NCBI GenBank assembly: GCA_045564915.1
Contig: JBJLGL010000013.1
Location: forward strand, 248,001 to 312,000
Source: JAQWRV01 sp045564915
GTDB taxonomy: Bacteria; Pseudomonadota; Alphaproteobacteria; Rhodospirillales; Rhodospirillaceae
DNA: 64,000 nt
Direction of reading: 5' to 3'
The notes under the pieces were generated by a model. That model worked only from the letters and a program-made list of their open reading frames with translations. It had not been told where the DNA came from and searched no databases. Position 1 is the stretch's first letter, and every line of letters begins with the position of its first letter. Both the position numbers and the translations under genes were made by a program. This document shows, piece by piece, positions 8,459 to 17,811 of this stretch.

Positions 8459-9726
8459 TAACAGAGAATCTCCAGCGCGCGAACCAGTGATTTCACCAAA
8501 ATATCTATATCTTCTTTTGTATTATATATACCTAACGAAGCTCTAAGCGTGGCCGGGTATCCAAGTCGATTCATCAGTGGCTGAGCACAGTGATGCCCCG
8601 CGCGAACGCAAATACCAGATCTATCCAATATTGTCGCCAAATCGTGCGGGTGTGCGCCATCAACAACAAAGGAAATAGCGGCAACTTTTGACTTTGGCCT
8701 ACCCACAAGTTGAACAGCACTAACGGTTTGCAAACGCTCCATCCCATAGGCCAATAAATCACTCTCATAGGACAGGACTTCTGCTCTATCAAAGGACTCT
8801 AAATACTTAACGGCAGCACCAAGCCCCACGGCCGGGACTATTGGCGGTGTGCCGGCTTCAAACTTTGCTGGTAGCTCAGCCCATTCTGTGTGTTCAAAAG
8901 TAACTGAACTAATCATCTCACCGCCACCCTGGTAAGGTGGCATATCATTTAATAAGTCCTCTTTACCATAAAGCACACCAATACCAGTTGGTCCGTATAT
9001 TTTGTGACCAGAAAAGGCGTAAAAATCACAGTCAAGGTCTTGGACATCAACCTCTTCATGAACAATACCTTGACAACCATCAATCAGTACACGTGCACCA
9101 ACAGACCTAGCTATAGCACCAATCTCTTTTATTGGGAGAACAGTACCTAAGACATTAGATACGTGTGCCACTGCAATGATTTTAGTCTTCTTAGAGACGG
9201 CAGCCTCTATAGCATCTATCTCGATATCACCCTCAGGTGTTATAGGAATTACTTTAAGCGTTATACCATTGTTAGCCCTCAATAACTGCCAAGGAATAAT
9301 ATTTGAGTGATGTTCAAGCTCTGTTATGACTACCTCATCACCCGCTGCTAGACTTTTTCCGAAACTCGATGCAACGAGATTTATCGACTCTGTCGCACCC
9401 TTAGTAAATATAATTTCACGTTCAGTTTTAGCGTTGATAAAGTCTCGAATGATTTCCCTAGCCACCTCATATTTCTTCGTTAACATTTCACTCAGCCAGT
9501 ATGCACCGCGATGGACATTCGCATACTCGTTCTCATACTGACCTTTAATGGCATCAATAACGGATTGTGGCTTCTGCGCAGACGCTGCAGTATCAAGATA
9601 TATCAGTGGTTTACCGTGCATAGGCTGGGATAGAATTGGGAAATCATCCCTAACTGCATCGACATCAAAATGACGTAAAGATGCTACCTGAGACGAATCA
9701 TTACTTGGGGCTATTACCTCAACCAT
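8458..9726 (-). CDS. sufS: Cysteine desulfurase, SufS type
   Basis: A 422-residue PLP enzyme of the class II (SufS/CsdA) desulfurases, which removes sulfur from cysteine to form an enzyme persulfide and alanine. The PLP lysine is K242 in FSGHKIYGPTGIG and the catalytic cysteine is C380 in RAGHHCAQPLM. HVSNVLGT and DGCQ-x-HEEVDVQ are family blocks. The start overlaps the sufD stop by 8 nt, and the stop overlaps the sufU start. Confidence 0.96.
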   Translation of the reverse strand: MVEVIAPSNDSSQVASLRHFDVDAVRDDFPILSQPMHGKPLIYLDTAASAQKPQSVIDAIKGQYENEYANVHRGAYWLSEMLTKKYEVAREIIRDFINAKTEREIIFTKGATESINLVASSFGKSLAAGDEVVITELEHHSNIIPWQLLRANNGITLKVIPITPEGDIEIDAIEAAVSKKTKIIAVAHVSNVLGTVLPIKEIGAIARSVGARVLIDGCQGIVHEEVDVQDLDCDFYAFSGHKIYGPTGIGVLYGKEDLLNDMPPYQGGGEMISSVTFEHTEWAELPAKFEAGTPPIVPAVGLGAAVKYLESFDRAEVLSYESDLLAYGMERLQTVSAVQLVGRPKSKVAAISFVVDGAHPHDLATILDRSGICVRAGHHCAQPLMNRLGYPATLRASLGIYNTKEDIDILVKSLVRALEILC

Positions 9727-11062
9727 TATTCACCGAACTCTGGCGAGCTAGCCACGATTTAGCTAGATCTAGAATGTAGTTTCTAACTTGCTCATTCGCG
9801 ATTTTAAAAATTACTTCGTTTACAAACCCCTGAACCAACAGGGCCCTTGCTTCTGTTTCGGGAATCCCTCTACTTGCCAGATAGAACAACTGATTCTTGT
9901 CAATTTCGCCAGTGCTGGCTCCATGTGAGCATTTCACATCATCTGCGAAAATCTCCAATTCCGGCTTACAGTTAACCTCTGGACCGGAGCTCAATAACAG
10001 AGCCTTATGTGATTGCTGCCCATCACTCTTCTGTGCATTTCGGGCTACATGAATTTTTCCTTGGAATGCGCCAAATGACTCACCACCCAGCACACCCTTG
10101 ATCATTTGATTTGACGTTGTATTAGGAGCCGCATGCACAATTTCTGAAAAAATATCACTGTGTTGCTTTGCAGTGAGTACATAAGCTCCATTAACATAGG
10201 CCCCAGCATTCTCTGCCTGAAGGCATACCTTTACCTCTCTTCGACATAATCGTGCACCCTCTGAAAAGATAAAGGATTCATAGCTTCCGTCATCTTTAAC
10301 TGATACCACCGACTGCCCTAAATGGAATGCCTCAACATCTTCGCAAACATGAACATAGTGATTAAGTTGAGCACCCTCTCCCACAGTCACCTCAGTCAAT
10401 ACATTCGTTAAATAAGATTGGCCGGGCAAACCAATATGGCTTTCGACTATAACAGCGCCTGACCCCTTACCGAGTTCGACAACAAATCGGGGATGAAACG
10501 ACCCTGGTGAAGCTCCAGAAGCACCGATAGAAACAATGTGTAAAGGACGCTTAATTTCTTTTCCCGGTCGGACCAGAATAAATAGTCCGTCTTCCATGAA
10601 CCCAGTATTAAGTGCAGCAATGAAAGAGGATTCTGGGTCTGCAATAGCTCCTATAATACCGTGTAATTTCTTTGGTGTTGTACTTAGAGATCTTGCTATT
10701 GGCTGTACAATTACTCCATCGCCTAATCTATCTAAAGAGCCTGACAAATCTGGCCTGAATTCTCCATTTACAAGAACAAGCTTTAGAGCATCTTCAAGAA
10801 AGGGAACCGTATACGGCACCTGTCCTACATCCACGTCATCAGCTCTACTGGCCGGAATAAACGGAGTTCTACTGAGATTTCTCAAAGAGGAATATTTCCA
10901 CGCCTCCTGTTTGGGTGACGGTAGACCTTGCGAGCTACAAATCACCCTCGCCATCTGGCGCAATCCATCCATCCCTGCTACATCGTCGCCAGGTAACGCG
11001 CCAACAGCACTACAATAGCTAGAATCAAATGGGTTGACTGGGAGTGAGGAAACCTTAGGCAT
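9719..11062 (-). CDS. sufD: Fe-S cluster assembly protein SufD
   Basis: SufB/SufD-family beta-helix protein of the SufBC2D scaffold. From the preferred ATG at 11060-11062 it has 447 residues. That start lies 16 nt after the sufC stop with TTAGG just upstream; an in-frame start at 11122 would overlap sufC and gives an unlikely leader. Family blocks include PKQEAWKYSSLRNL, GKIHVARNAQKSDGQQS, and KPELEIFADDVKCSHGAS with the conserved Cys-Ser-His, then SRGIPETEARALLVQGFV. Confidence 0.93.
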   Translation of the reverse strand: MPKVSSLPVNPFDSSYCSAVGALPGDDVAGMDGLRQMARVICSSQGLPSPKQEAWKYSSLRNLSRTPFIPASRADDVDVGQVPYTVPFLEDALKLVLVNGEFRPDLSGSLDRLGDGVIVQPIARSLSTTPKKLHGIIGAIADPESSFIAALNTGFMEDGLFILVRPGKEIKRPLHIVSIGASGASPGSFHPRFVVELGKGSGAVIVESHIGLPGQSYLTNVLTEVTVGEGAQLNHYVHVCEDVEAFHLGQSVVSVKDDGSYESFIFSEGARLCRREVKVCLQAENAGAYVNGAYVLTAKQHSDIFSEIVHAAPNTTSNQMIKGVLGGESFGAFQGKIHVARNAQKSDGQQSHKALLLSSGPEVNCKPELEIFADDVKCSHGASTGEIDKNQLFYLASRGIPETEARALLVQGFVNEVIFKIANEQVRNYILDLAKSWLARQSSVNNG

Positions 11063-11078
11063 TTGACCTAATATGCCC

Positions 11079-11840
11079 TTAGGCCGCTTTAGTTGAATCA
11101 AACCGGGCATAGCCTTCTGCATCTAACAGATCTGCCAATGACTTATCACCACTCTCGACTATACGCCCCTCTACAAGTACATGAACAAAATCCGGCACAA
11201 TGTATTGTAGCAATCTTTGGTAATGAGTAATTACGAGGAATGAACGGTCTAGACTACGTAGTCGATTTACTCCTTCAGAAACAAACTTCAATGCGTCAAT
11301 ATCTAAGCCCGAATCCGTTTCATCAAGAATAGAAAACTGCGGTTCTAGCATAGACATCTGTAATATCTCTGCGCGTTTCTTCTCACCCCCTGAGAAACCT
11401 ACGTTAAGAGGCCGCTTGAGGAACTCCGGGTCTATTTCTAGACGCTTCATTTGACCCTTAACACGCTTTAGAAACTCCATTGCATCTATCTCTTCGAGAC
11501 CTTGCGCCTTCCGCTTAGAGTTCACCGCAGTCTTTAAGAAATTAGATGTGGACACACCCGGTATTTCAAGCGGGTATTGGAAAGCAAGAAAGACGCCTGC
11601 GCGGGCGCGGGCATCCACCTCCATAGCCAAGAGATCTTCACCAGCAAAGGTTACAGAACCCTTTGTAATAATGTATCCCTCACGCCCGGAGAGGACATAA
11701 GATAACGTACTTTTTCCAGTTCCATTAGGCCCCATAATGGCATGCACTTCGCCGGCATTAATGGAAAGATTAATTCCTTTAAGAATTTCTTTTTCCCCAA
11801 CCGAAGCATGTAAATCTTTTATCTCAACTAAAGCCATCAA
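11079..11840 (-). CDS. sufC: Fe-S cluster assembly ATPase SufC
   Basis: A 253-residue ABC-type ATPase that powers SufB-SufD scaffold rearrangement. Walker A GPNGTGKST lies at 37-45, the signature FSGGEKKRAEI from 149, and Walker B FSILDE at 169-174 followed by TDSGLDIDALK, which is diagnostic of SufC. The usual SufC length is about 250 residues. It starts 26 nt after sufB. Confidence 0.96.
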   Translation of the reverse strand: MMALVEIKDLHASVGEKEILKGINLSINAGEVHAIMGPNGTGKSTLSYVLSGREGYIITKGSVTFAGEDLLAMEVDARARAGVFLAFQYPLEIPGVSTSNFLKTAVNSKRKAQGLEEIDAMEFLKRVKGQMKRLEIDPEFLKRPLNVGFSGGEKKRAEILQMSMLEPQFSILDETDSGLDIDALKFVSEGVNRLRSLDRSFLVITHYQRLLQYIVPDFVHVLVEGRIVESGDKSLADLLDAEGYARFDSTKAA

Positions 11841-11866
11841 TTATCTCAATTCAGCACATACAAAAT

Positions 11867-13321
11867 CTAGCCGACACTGCCTTCTAAACTAATTCCAACT
11901 AATTTTTGAGCCTCGACAGCGAATTCCATTGGAAGTGTCTGCAATACTTCTTTGCAAAACCCATTAACAATAAGAGAGACGGCCTCTTCAGAGTTCATCC
12001 CACGTTGCCTGCAATAAAAAAGTTGATCATCACTAATTTTCGATGCAGTAGCTTCATGTTCATTAATCGCCGTTGGATTCCGGCTTTCGATGTATGGAAC
12101 GGTATGGGCACCGCAATCCCCCCCAATCAGGAGACTATCGCACTGCGTAAAATTACGCGCGTACTCAGCCTTAGGTTGAATACGGACCAGGCCCCGATAC
12201 GTACTATTAGATTTACCCGCTGAAATTCCCTTTGCGATGATCTTGGAACGTGTATTTTTTCCTAAGTGAATCATCTTCGTGCCAGTATCCGCTTGTTGAT
12301 AGTTATTCGTAATAGCAACGGAATAGAACTCGCCAACAGAATTATCACCTTGTAGAATGCAGCTCGGATATTTCCATGTAACTGCTGACCCAGTTTCAAT
12401 TTGAGTCCACATTACCTTTGAATTCTTGCCGCGGCATGCAGCACGCTTAGTCACAAAATTATAGATGCCGCCCTTGCCATTCTCATCGCCGGGATACCAA
12501 TTCTGAACTGTTGAATATTTAATTTCGGCATCTTCCAAAGCAATGAGTTCAACAACTGCAGCGTGAAGTTGGTTCTCATCCCGCTGAGGAGCCGTACACC
12601 CCTCTAGATAACTCACATAAGAGCCTTCATCCGCAATAATTAAAGTTCTTTCAAACTGCCCGGTATTTCGCTCGTTAATGCGGAAATAAGTCGACAACTC
12701 CATAGGACATCGCAAACCTTTTGGAATATAGACGAATGAGCCATCTGTAAAAACCGCACTATTAAGTGTCGCATAAAAGTTATCGTTATATGGCACGACA
12801 GAACCTAAGTATTTTTTTACTAATTCCGGGTGCTCTTTAATCGCTTCAGAAATAGAGCAGAAAATAACACCCATTTCTCTCAGCTTTTTCTTATAAGTGG
12901 TTGCAACGGATACACTATCAAAGACAGCGTCTACCGCCACACCAGCAAGCATCTCTTGCTCCTGCAAAGGTATACCTAGCTTTTCATATGTTTCCCTTAA
13001 TTTTGGGTCAACTTCGTCTAAACTTTTTGGCCCAACACCCAATTCTGGAGCGGCATAATAGTAAGCATCTTGATAATCAATCTTAGGGAAATCGAGCTTA
13101 GCCCACTCTGGTTCCTGATCTGCCATTCCAAGCCACATATTGTAGGCTTTCAGACGCCAATCTAACATCCAACCCGGGTCTTCTTTCTTAGCGGAAATAA
13201 AACGCACTATATCTTCGCTAAGACCCTTAGGTGCCCGATCAGAATTGATGTCCGTTTCCCAGCCATACTTATATTTCTCAGTTTCCTGAACTGCAGCCAC
13301 TGTTTCTTTTGTTGCAACCAT
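11867..13321 (-). CDS. sufB: Fe-S cluster assembly scaffold SufB
   Basis: A 484-residue SufB, the scaffold on which the cluster is built. Recognisable blocks are KYKYGWETDI near the N-terminus, VPYNDNFYATLNSAVFTDGS, YIPKGLRCPMELSTYFRIN, and CDSLLIGGDCGAHTVPYIES with the C-terminal cysteine region. It is the first structural gene of the operon. Its ATG lies 1 nt beyond the stop of the Rrf2 regulator gene, so the regulator and scaffold are co-translated from one message. Confidence 0.96.
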   Translation of the reverse strand: MVATKETVAAVQETEKYKYGWETDINSDRAPKGLSEDIVRFISAKKEDPGWMLDWRLKAYNMWLGMADQEPEWAKLDFPKIDYQDAYYYAAPELGVGPKSLDEVDPKLRETYEKLGIPLQEQEMLAGVAVDAVFDSVSVATTYKKKLREMGVIFCSISEAIKEHPELVKKYLGSVVPYNDNFYATLNSAVFTDGSFVYIPKGLRCPMELSTYFRINERNTGQFERTLIIADEGSYVSYLEGCTAPQRDENQLHAAVVELIALEDAEIKYSTVQNWYPGDENGKGGIYNFVTKRAACRGKNSKVMWTQIETGSAVTWKYPSCILQGDNSVGEFYSVAITNNYQQADTGTKMIHLGKNTRSKIIAKGISAGKSNSTYRGLVRIQPKAEYARNFTQCDSLLIGGDCGAHTVPYIESRNPTAINEHEATASKISDDQLFYCRQRGMNSEEAVSLIVNGFCKEVLQTLPMEFAVEAQKLVGISLEGSVG

Positions 13322-13322
13322 T

Positions 13323-13823
13323 TTAAGTGTTCTGCTTATTCTGCACGGGTGGTGTGGATTCTGAATTCAGCTGATTATCCCATGACCCTGGTATCGTATC
13401 CCGGGTACCAACTGGCCATGGCATGTCAGCAAGCATATTAGCCAAACTGACATCTCTTAGGGCCCTTGTGACTACACCATTAACTCGATTCCACTTACCG
13501 CTCATAGGGCAAAGAGTTTGATAGCAACAATCTTCATCCGAAGATTCAACACAGGCAGTAAGGGCGATTGGACCTTCAACCGCTTCAATCACATCCGCTA
13601 CAGAAACCTCTGAAACTGGCTTTGCAAGACTATATCCGCCACGGACCCCACGGTGCGATACAACCAAACCAGCCTTGACTAGACTTTTCATTAACTTGCC
13701 CACCGTGGGTAATGGTATACCTGTCTTCTCAGAGATTGCCTGCGTAGGCCTAACTAGGCCCGACTGGGACATGTCTATAAGAACAACCGTGGCATAATCA
13801 GTTAATTTATTGACTCTAAACAA
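13323..13823 (-). CDS. Rrf2-family SUF operon regulator (IscR-like)
   Basis: A 166-residue Rrf2-type winged-helix repressor heading the SUF operon. The N-terminal half (LTDYATVVLIDMSQ, IPLPTVGKLMKSLVKAGLV, HRGVRGGYSLAKP) is the DNA-binding domain. Four cysteines, C91, C99, C100 and C105, lie in the region where IscR binds a [2Fe-2S] cluster. The spacing resembles the SUF-specific subgroup (TIGR02944 type). It starts at TTG 13821-13823 with AAGGTG 8 nt upstream. Autoregulation by cluster status is inferred from the family and from the palindrome at 13845-13859. Confidence 0.9.
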   Translation of the reverse strand: MFRVNKLTDYATVVLIDMSQSGLVRPTQAISEKTGIPLPTVGKLMKSLVKAGLVVSHRGVRGGYSLAKPVSEVSVADVIEAVEGPIALTACVESSDEDCCYQTLCPMSGKWNRVNGVVTRALRDVSLANMLADMPWPVGTRDTIPGSWDNQLNSESTPPVQNKQNT

Positions 13824-13844
13824 TATTCCTGCACCTTAGAAGTC

Positions 13845-13859
13845 AGACTAAAATAGTCT
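13845..13859 (-). promoter_or_regulatory. Candidate IscR type 1-like operator upstream of the SUF operon
   Basis: A perfect inverted repeat AGACTA-AAA-TAGTCT lies 21 nt upstream of the TTG start of the regulator. Its core GACTA-N3-TAGTC resembles the IscR type 1 site (GACTAnnnnAGTC-like) seen before iscR and suf promoters. The palindrome is seen; binding by the adjacent Rrf2 protein is inferred. Confidence 0.6.
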
Positions 13860-13985
13860 TGTTTACATATTGTCTTTAGTGAAGGATGCATTTGTTTTCA
13901 AGAGAAAATGCCAAGAAAGTGCTAAGAAGGACGATTAAAATCAGATTATTAACGACCTACCATAGTATTCGGAACACTATCTCGC

Positions 13986-14699
13986 ATGACTGACATCTCA
14001 ATACTTCTTTTATCAGAAGGGACTTTTTTGCCTGGCCTTCAAGATTTAGTTCAACAGGCTAGACCTCAAACCAAGGTCTACCTTGCAGAAAACTTGGATC
14101 AACTCAAAGAGCATTGTCTGCTATCTCCGCGCCCCTATCGATTAGTGGCTTTCTGTACAGATGTAATCGTGCCTGGCCCAGTGCTAGATATATTTATTGG
14201 CGGCGCATATAATTTTCATCCTGGACCACCTTCCTACCCAGGAATCTTTCCTTCATGCTTTGCTATTTATGATCAAGTGCGCGAGTTTGGCGTAACGGCA
14301 CACCGTATGAGTGAAGACATTGATGCAGGCGAGATTGTCGCTAGAAAATCATTTGCAATACCAGCCGACATAGAACGATTTACGCTTGATCAAATTGCTT
14401 TGAAATCATTAATAGAGCTTTTTGGGGAAATCTCACCACAACTTGTTCTAAATGAAAACTTTATAGATCCTTCAGGAGACCAATGGACTGGGTCTGTACG
14501 TACACAAAAGAACTTTAAAGCTCTATGTGAACTGCCGGAGCGTATCGATCAAAAGGAATTTGAGCGCAGGTATCGTGCAGTCGGTGAAGGCCCCAATCAC
14601 GCACTTACATTTATGCGCTTCGGTCATAGATTTAGTCTGGACAATCAGCGGGATGATGAGACCACATACGTTGGCGGTAAACCCAACGCACCCGACTAA
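13986..14699 (+). CDS. Formyltransferase-family protein (methionyl-tRNA formyltransferase-like fold)
   Basis: A 237-residue member of the formyl transferase superfamily (PF00551), which moves the formyl group of 10-formyltetrahydrofolate to an acceptor. The catalytic triad region is present: N76-x-H78 in NFHPGPPSYPG and an Asp in MSEDIDAGEIV (D113). The C-terminal OB-like domain of Fmt is absent, so it is unlikely to be the housekeeping tRNA formyltransferase. It is divergent from the SUF regulator. The acceptor (sugar amine, amino acid or other) cannot be inferred. Confidence 0.75.
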   Translation: MTDISILLLSEGTFLPGLQDLVQQARPQTKVYLAENLDQLKEHCLLSPRPYRLVAFCTDVIVPGPVLDIFIGGAYNFHPGPPSYPGIFPSCFAIYDQVREFGVTAHRMSEDIDAGEIVARKSFAIPADIERFTLDQIALKSLIELFGEISPQLVLNENFIDPSGDQWTGSVRTQKNFKALCELPERIDQKEFERRYRAVGEGPNHALTFMRFGHRFSLDNQRDDETTYVGGKPNAPD

Positions 14700-14930
14700 C
14701 CATTACTAAGAATATTTTCTACTTCAGCTTACTTTATAAGCCTTTAATATTAATAGGATCTTTGTATCAAAGAATAAAACACAACTGGTTTCACTAATAG
14801 GGCGTGCGCATATTTTTTAGTTACTCAGACCAAGACTTGGCCTTATCCCCCTTAATAAAGCCGAAGAGTGCATAAGGGTACATTCCATTCAAAATTATTG
14901 GCATCAGCTTAGTTCAAGTAAGAGGATACT

Positions 14931-16532
14931 TTAGGGTTTAAAATATTCAAAATTCTGCCACTGATCTGTATCTCCAGCACCACTGTACCGGGCCACAGCA
15001 GGGTATGGATACAAGGGCCTGGATTGCGTAATCGCGGTAGCGGGTGGCGGAAGATGCACTGCGGCGGAATTACCTGGATCTGCCTTAATCTTATAAGCGA
15101 TAAGGCGTTCCGGCGCCTCACCATCCTCAACCCATTTCTCTAAGGCAGTAAGCACATCAACCCGGCTCGGACCCTCACCACCCACACAGTGGGCTACACC
15201 GGGTAACATGAACAATCTGTAGAATTCTGAAACCTTTTCCTTTCCGCCCATAAAGCGCTCAACATCACTTAGGTAATCAATCACCCCCAAGGGAGGAACA
15301 GACTGATCAGCCCAACCCTGATAGGAGATTATTTTTCCACCCTGCTCTACAAAAACTCGCAAATCCGGACTCGCGGCATTGTTGAGATGGCGGTTATAGC
15401 CTGTGCGCGCTGGGTCAACGTCAAAATCGAACATTTCGGGTTGCCACCCCGGGCCAGGGTCATCAGCAAATGCTACGTAGCGGAAGAACTCACCACCAAA
15501 TCGATAGTAAATTGACTGTTGCCCATCCAGGCCTATGTAGGCCGGACTCCAATTTAATTCAGAGCCATACATCGGCACCGCACGATAAAGCGAATGTCCA
15601 TAGGAATCCGTTGCCCCTTCGTAAATACGCCGGATAGCCAATACTTCAGGGCCGGTGAAACAGTCATCACCAGGCCGACGGCGACATTGCATATCTGCAG
15701 GATCAAAAGTGCAGAGACGCGGATCATCAATCAATCCATCGACAAGGCCATCGATCGCATCACATTCTTTTAGGACAGATTCATGCAGTAGCTGTAATTT
15801 CGATGCTGGAAGAATGGGATGGCCTGCCTCATCGAGATTGGCTAAAGCACTCCATATCAAATGTAAGCCACCCCCCGAACTCACACCAGCGGGTGCTGCA
15901 GCTATTATTCCATCAAAATCATTGGGAAACCTCTGAGCTGAAATCAATCCTTGGCGCCCACCAGTAGAACAGCCGCGGAAATAGGATTTCCTAGTTCTTT
16001 CACCTGTAAACATAGCTACAACCGCCTTCGCTGCTTGAGCTGTGGCGTGAGTGGCTCGGTAATAAAAATCTATTTCTGCCTGAGGATTATTATAGGCCCA
16101 TTTACCATCGATCGGCGTACTCTTATGGCCAAGATCTGTAGCAACACACGCATAACCGCGAGCAAGAGCATCATCACATAGGTTAATTACAGAGTAGGAA
16201 CCACAGAATCCACCACATCCCTGCATTAACAGCTTACCGTTCCATGACTGCTGAGGAATACGAATCTCAAATCCTATAGAAGTTGAGATATAACCCTCTA
16301 CGCGACAGTAGGATGGCACTATTTGTGAAGCTTGTACTTCAGCTATGCGGATTAATTGGGTAGGCGCATCAGGAATCTCAGAAAAATCGATGCCTAGCAA
16401 TGCCCCACAAGTCAAAGCTGAGGCTCTAGTTTGAGCTTGTCCTATGTTTGGTGAATATAGAAAAACGTACCCTAGAAAAATAACAAGTCCCATTATCACT
16501 CTGACACTAACTATATCCAAAAGTAGTCTCAT
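14931..16532 (-). CDS. Tannase/feruloyl esterase family secreted hydrolase
   Basis: A 533-residue PF07519 protein. An N-terminal hydrophobic segment (about 10-28) ending near GQAQT suggests a Sec signal, so it probably acts in the periplasm or outside. The serine nucleophile is S189 in RGCSTGGRQG, preceded by C188, and a second family cysteine precedes the catalytic-type His in VAHCVGG, matching the disulfide-linked CS-D-HC arrangement of the family. DQSVPP carries the probable Asp. These enzymes cleave aromatic esters such as ferulates or gallates; related ones act on polyester intermediates. It is monocistronic. Confidence 0.88.
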   Translation of the reverse strand: MRLLLDIVSVRVIMGLVIFLGYVFLYSPNIGQAQTRASALTCGALLGIDFSEIPDAPTQLIRIAEVQASQIVPSYCRVEGYISTSIGFEIRIPQQSWNGKLLMQGCGGFCGSYSVINLCDDALARGYACVATDLGHKSTPIDGKWAYNNPQAEIDFYYRATHATAQAAKAVVAMFTGERTRKSYFRGCSTGGRQGLISAQRFPNDFDGIIAAAPAGVSSGGGLHLIWSALANLDEAGHPILPASKLQLLHESVLKECDAIDGLVDGLIDDPRLCTFDPADMQCRRRPGDDCFTGPEVLAIRRIYEGATDSYGHSLYRAVPMYGSELNWSPAYIGLDGQQSIYYRFGGEFFRYVAFADDPGPGWQPEMFDFDVDPARTGYNRHLNNAASPDLRVFVEQGGKIISYQGWADQSVPPLGVIDYLSDVERFMGGKEKVSEFYRLFMLPGVAHCVGGEGPSRVDVLTALEKWVEDGEAPERLIAYKIKADPGNSAAVHLPPPATAITQSRPLYPYPAVARYSGAGDTDQWQNFEYFKP

Positions 16533-16761
16533 TTTCTTCTGCCTTTGCCACTGCGTTCTACTCTACTCTGGATCCCGTTAAATAATGACGGGAGTAGCAG
16601 AGAATTATATAGTTTTCTCCAACGATTATATCTTATATCTAGACAAGAGGCGAACGGCTTACCAAGGGTAGTTTTTTCGCTTAGTGTGTGCCTTTACACG
16701 CAGATATCGCTTGCGGCAATTAGGCGTAAGATAGTCCCACCACTATGAGCGGAGAGTAGCC

Positions 16762-17778
16762 ATGAAGGTATATGAAGTTGGTGATCAAAAAGGTATCGAA
16801 TCCCTGAGGATAGCAATACGTGACAATCCTATTGCAGGACCCGGGCAAGCAGTGATCAAATTTCATGCCAATTCCCTAAATTATCGAGACTACATGGTAC
16901 TCAATGGGTGGTATGGAAGCCCTAAACCAGAAACTCTTGTGCCAGTAAGCGACGGTGCGGGTGAGGTTGTAGCCGTAGGGGATAACGTTAACACGGTTAC
17001 GGTAGGTGACAGGGTATGTGTTAGCTTCTTTACCTCATGGATGGATGGTCCCTTGTTACCTAAATATTTTGGTTCTGACCTAGGTGGTAGCGTTGATGGT
17101 ACACTTGCAGAGATGGGCGTCTTTTCTGCAGATGCATTGGTAAAACTACCTGATTCATTTACTTATGCGGAAGGAGCGTGTTTACCTTGCGCAGGTGTAA
17201 CGGCATGGAACTGTATCGTGAAGGCTGGAAGGGTCAAGGAAGGTGAAACTGTATTGCTAATGGGAACTGGCGGCGTATCAACGTTTGGTATTAGTATTGC
17301 TGCGGCTAAAGGGGCACAAACAGTTGTGACTTCTTCAAGCGATGATAAATTAGCGAAAGCGAAAGCACTCGGGGCTAACTATTGTATTAATTATAAGAAG
17401 GAAGAGAGCTGGTCCAAAGCAGTTCTAGAGGCAACTGGCGGTAAAGGTGCTGATGTGATCATCGAAGTCGGTGGACCAGCCAGCTTAGAAAGCTCCTTCG
17501 AAGCAGCCGCCTTTAACGGCAGGATTCATCTCATCGGCACCCTCGCAGGAGGAGCCGATGGCCCACTCGATACTATGCCTTTATTAGGCAAGAACCTGAA
17601 TCTACGTGGTGTAGCAGTCGGCAGCAAAAAAATGCTGCAAGACCTAGCTGACAGCATGGTAGCTGAAGGCTCTAAACCCGTGATCGATAGTGAATTCTCA
17701 TTCGTGAATGCCACTGATGCTTTTCGGCATATGGAAAGTCGCTCTCATTTCGGCAACATCGTTATTACATACGGCTAG
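16762..17778 (+). CDS. Zinc-independent MDR-type alcohol dehydrogenase/quinone reductase, copy 1
   Basis: A 338-residue medium-chain dehydrogenase/reductase. The N-terminal GroES-like domain has NYRDYMVLNGWYG and PVSDGAGEVVAVG; the nucleotide-binding domain has LLMGTGGVSTFGISIAAAKGA and SSSDDKLAKAKALGANYCINYK. The usual structural-zinc cysteine cluster is missing, as in quinone-reductase-like members. Start ATG 16762 has GGAGAG 5 nt upstream. It is followed after 33 nt by a close paralogue, so this is a tandem duplication. The substrate is not known. Confidence 0.85.
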   Translation: MKVYEVGDQKGIESLRIAIRDNPIAGPGQAVIKFHANSLNYRDYMVLNGWYGSPKPETLVPVSDGAGEVVAVGDNVNTVTVGDRVCVSFFTSWMDGPLLPKYFGSDLGGSVDGTLAEMGVFSADALVKLPDSFTYAEGACLPCAGVTAWNCIVKAGRVKEGETVLLMGTGGVSTFGISIAAAKGAQTVVTSSSDDKLAKAKALGANYCINYKKEESWSKAVLEATGGKGADVIIEVGGPASLESSFEAAAFNGRIHLIGTLAGGADGPLDTMPLLGKNLNLRGVAVGSKKMLQDLADSMVAEGSKPVIDSEFSFVNATDAFRHMESRSHFGNIVITYG

Positions 17779-17811
17779 CCTTGGAAGACATTGCCGACAA
17801 AGGAGATATGT

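Noticed and set aside
11063..11122. Upstream start of sufD inside sufC
   Set aside because: It overlaps sufC by 44 nt; the ATG at 11060-11062 has a ribosome site and lies after the sufC stop.
16563..16597. Imperfect inverted repeat CTACT...CCCGT/ACGGG...AGTAG before the tannase gene
   Set aside because: The left arm is interrupted by an unpaired 6-nt stretch and nothing shows it is a riboswitch or terminator.
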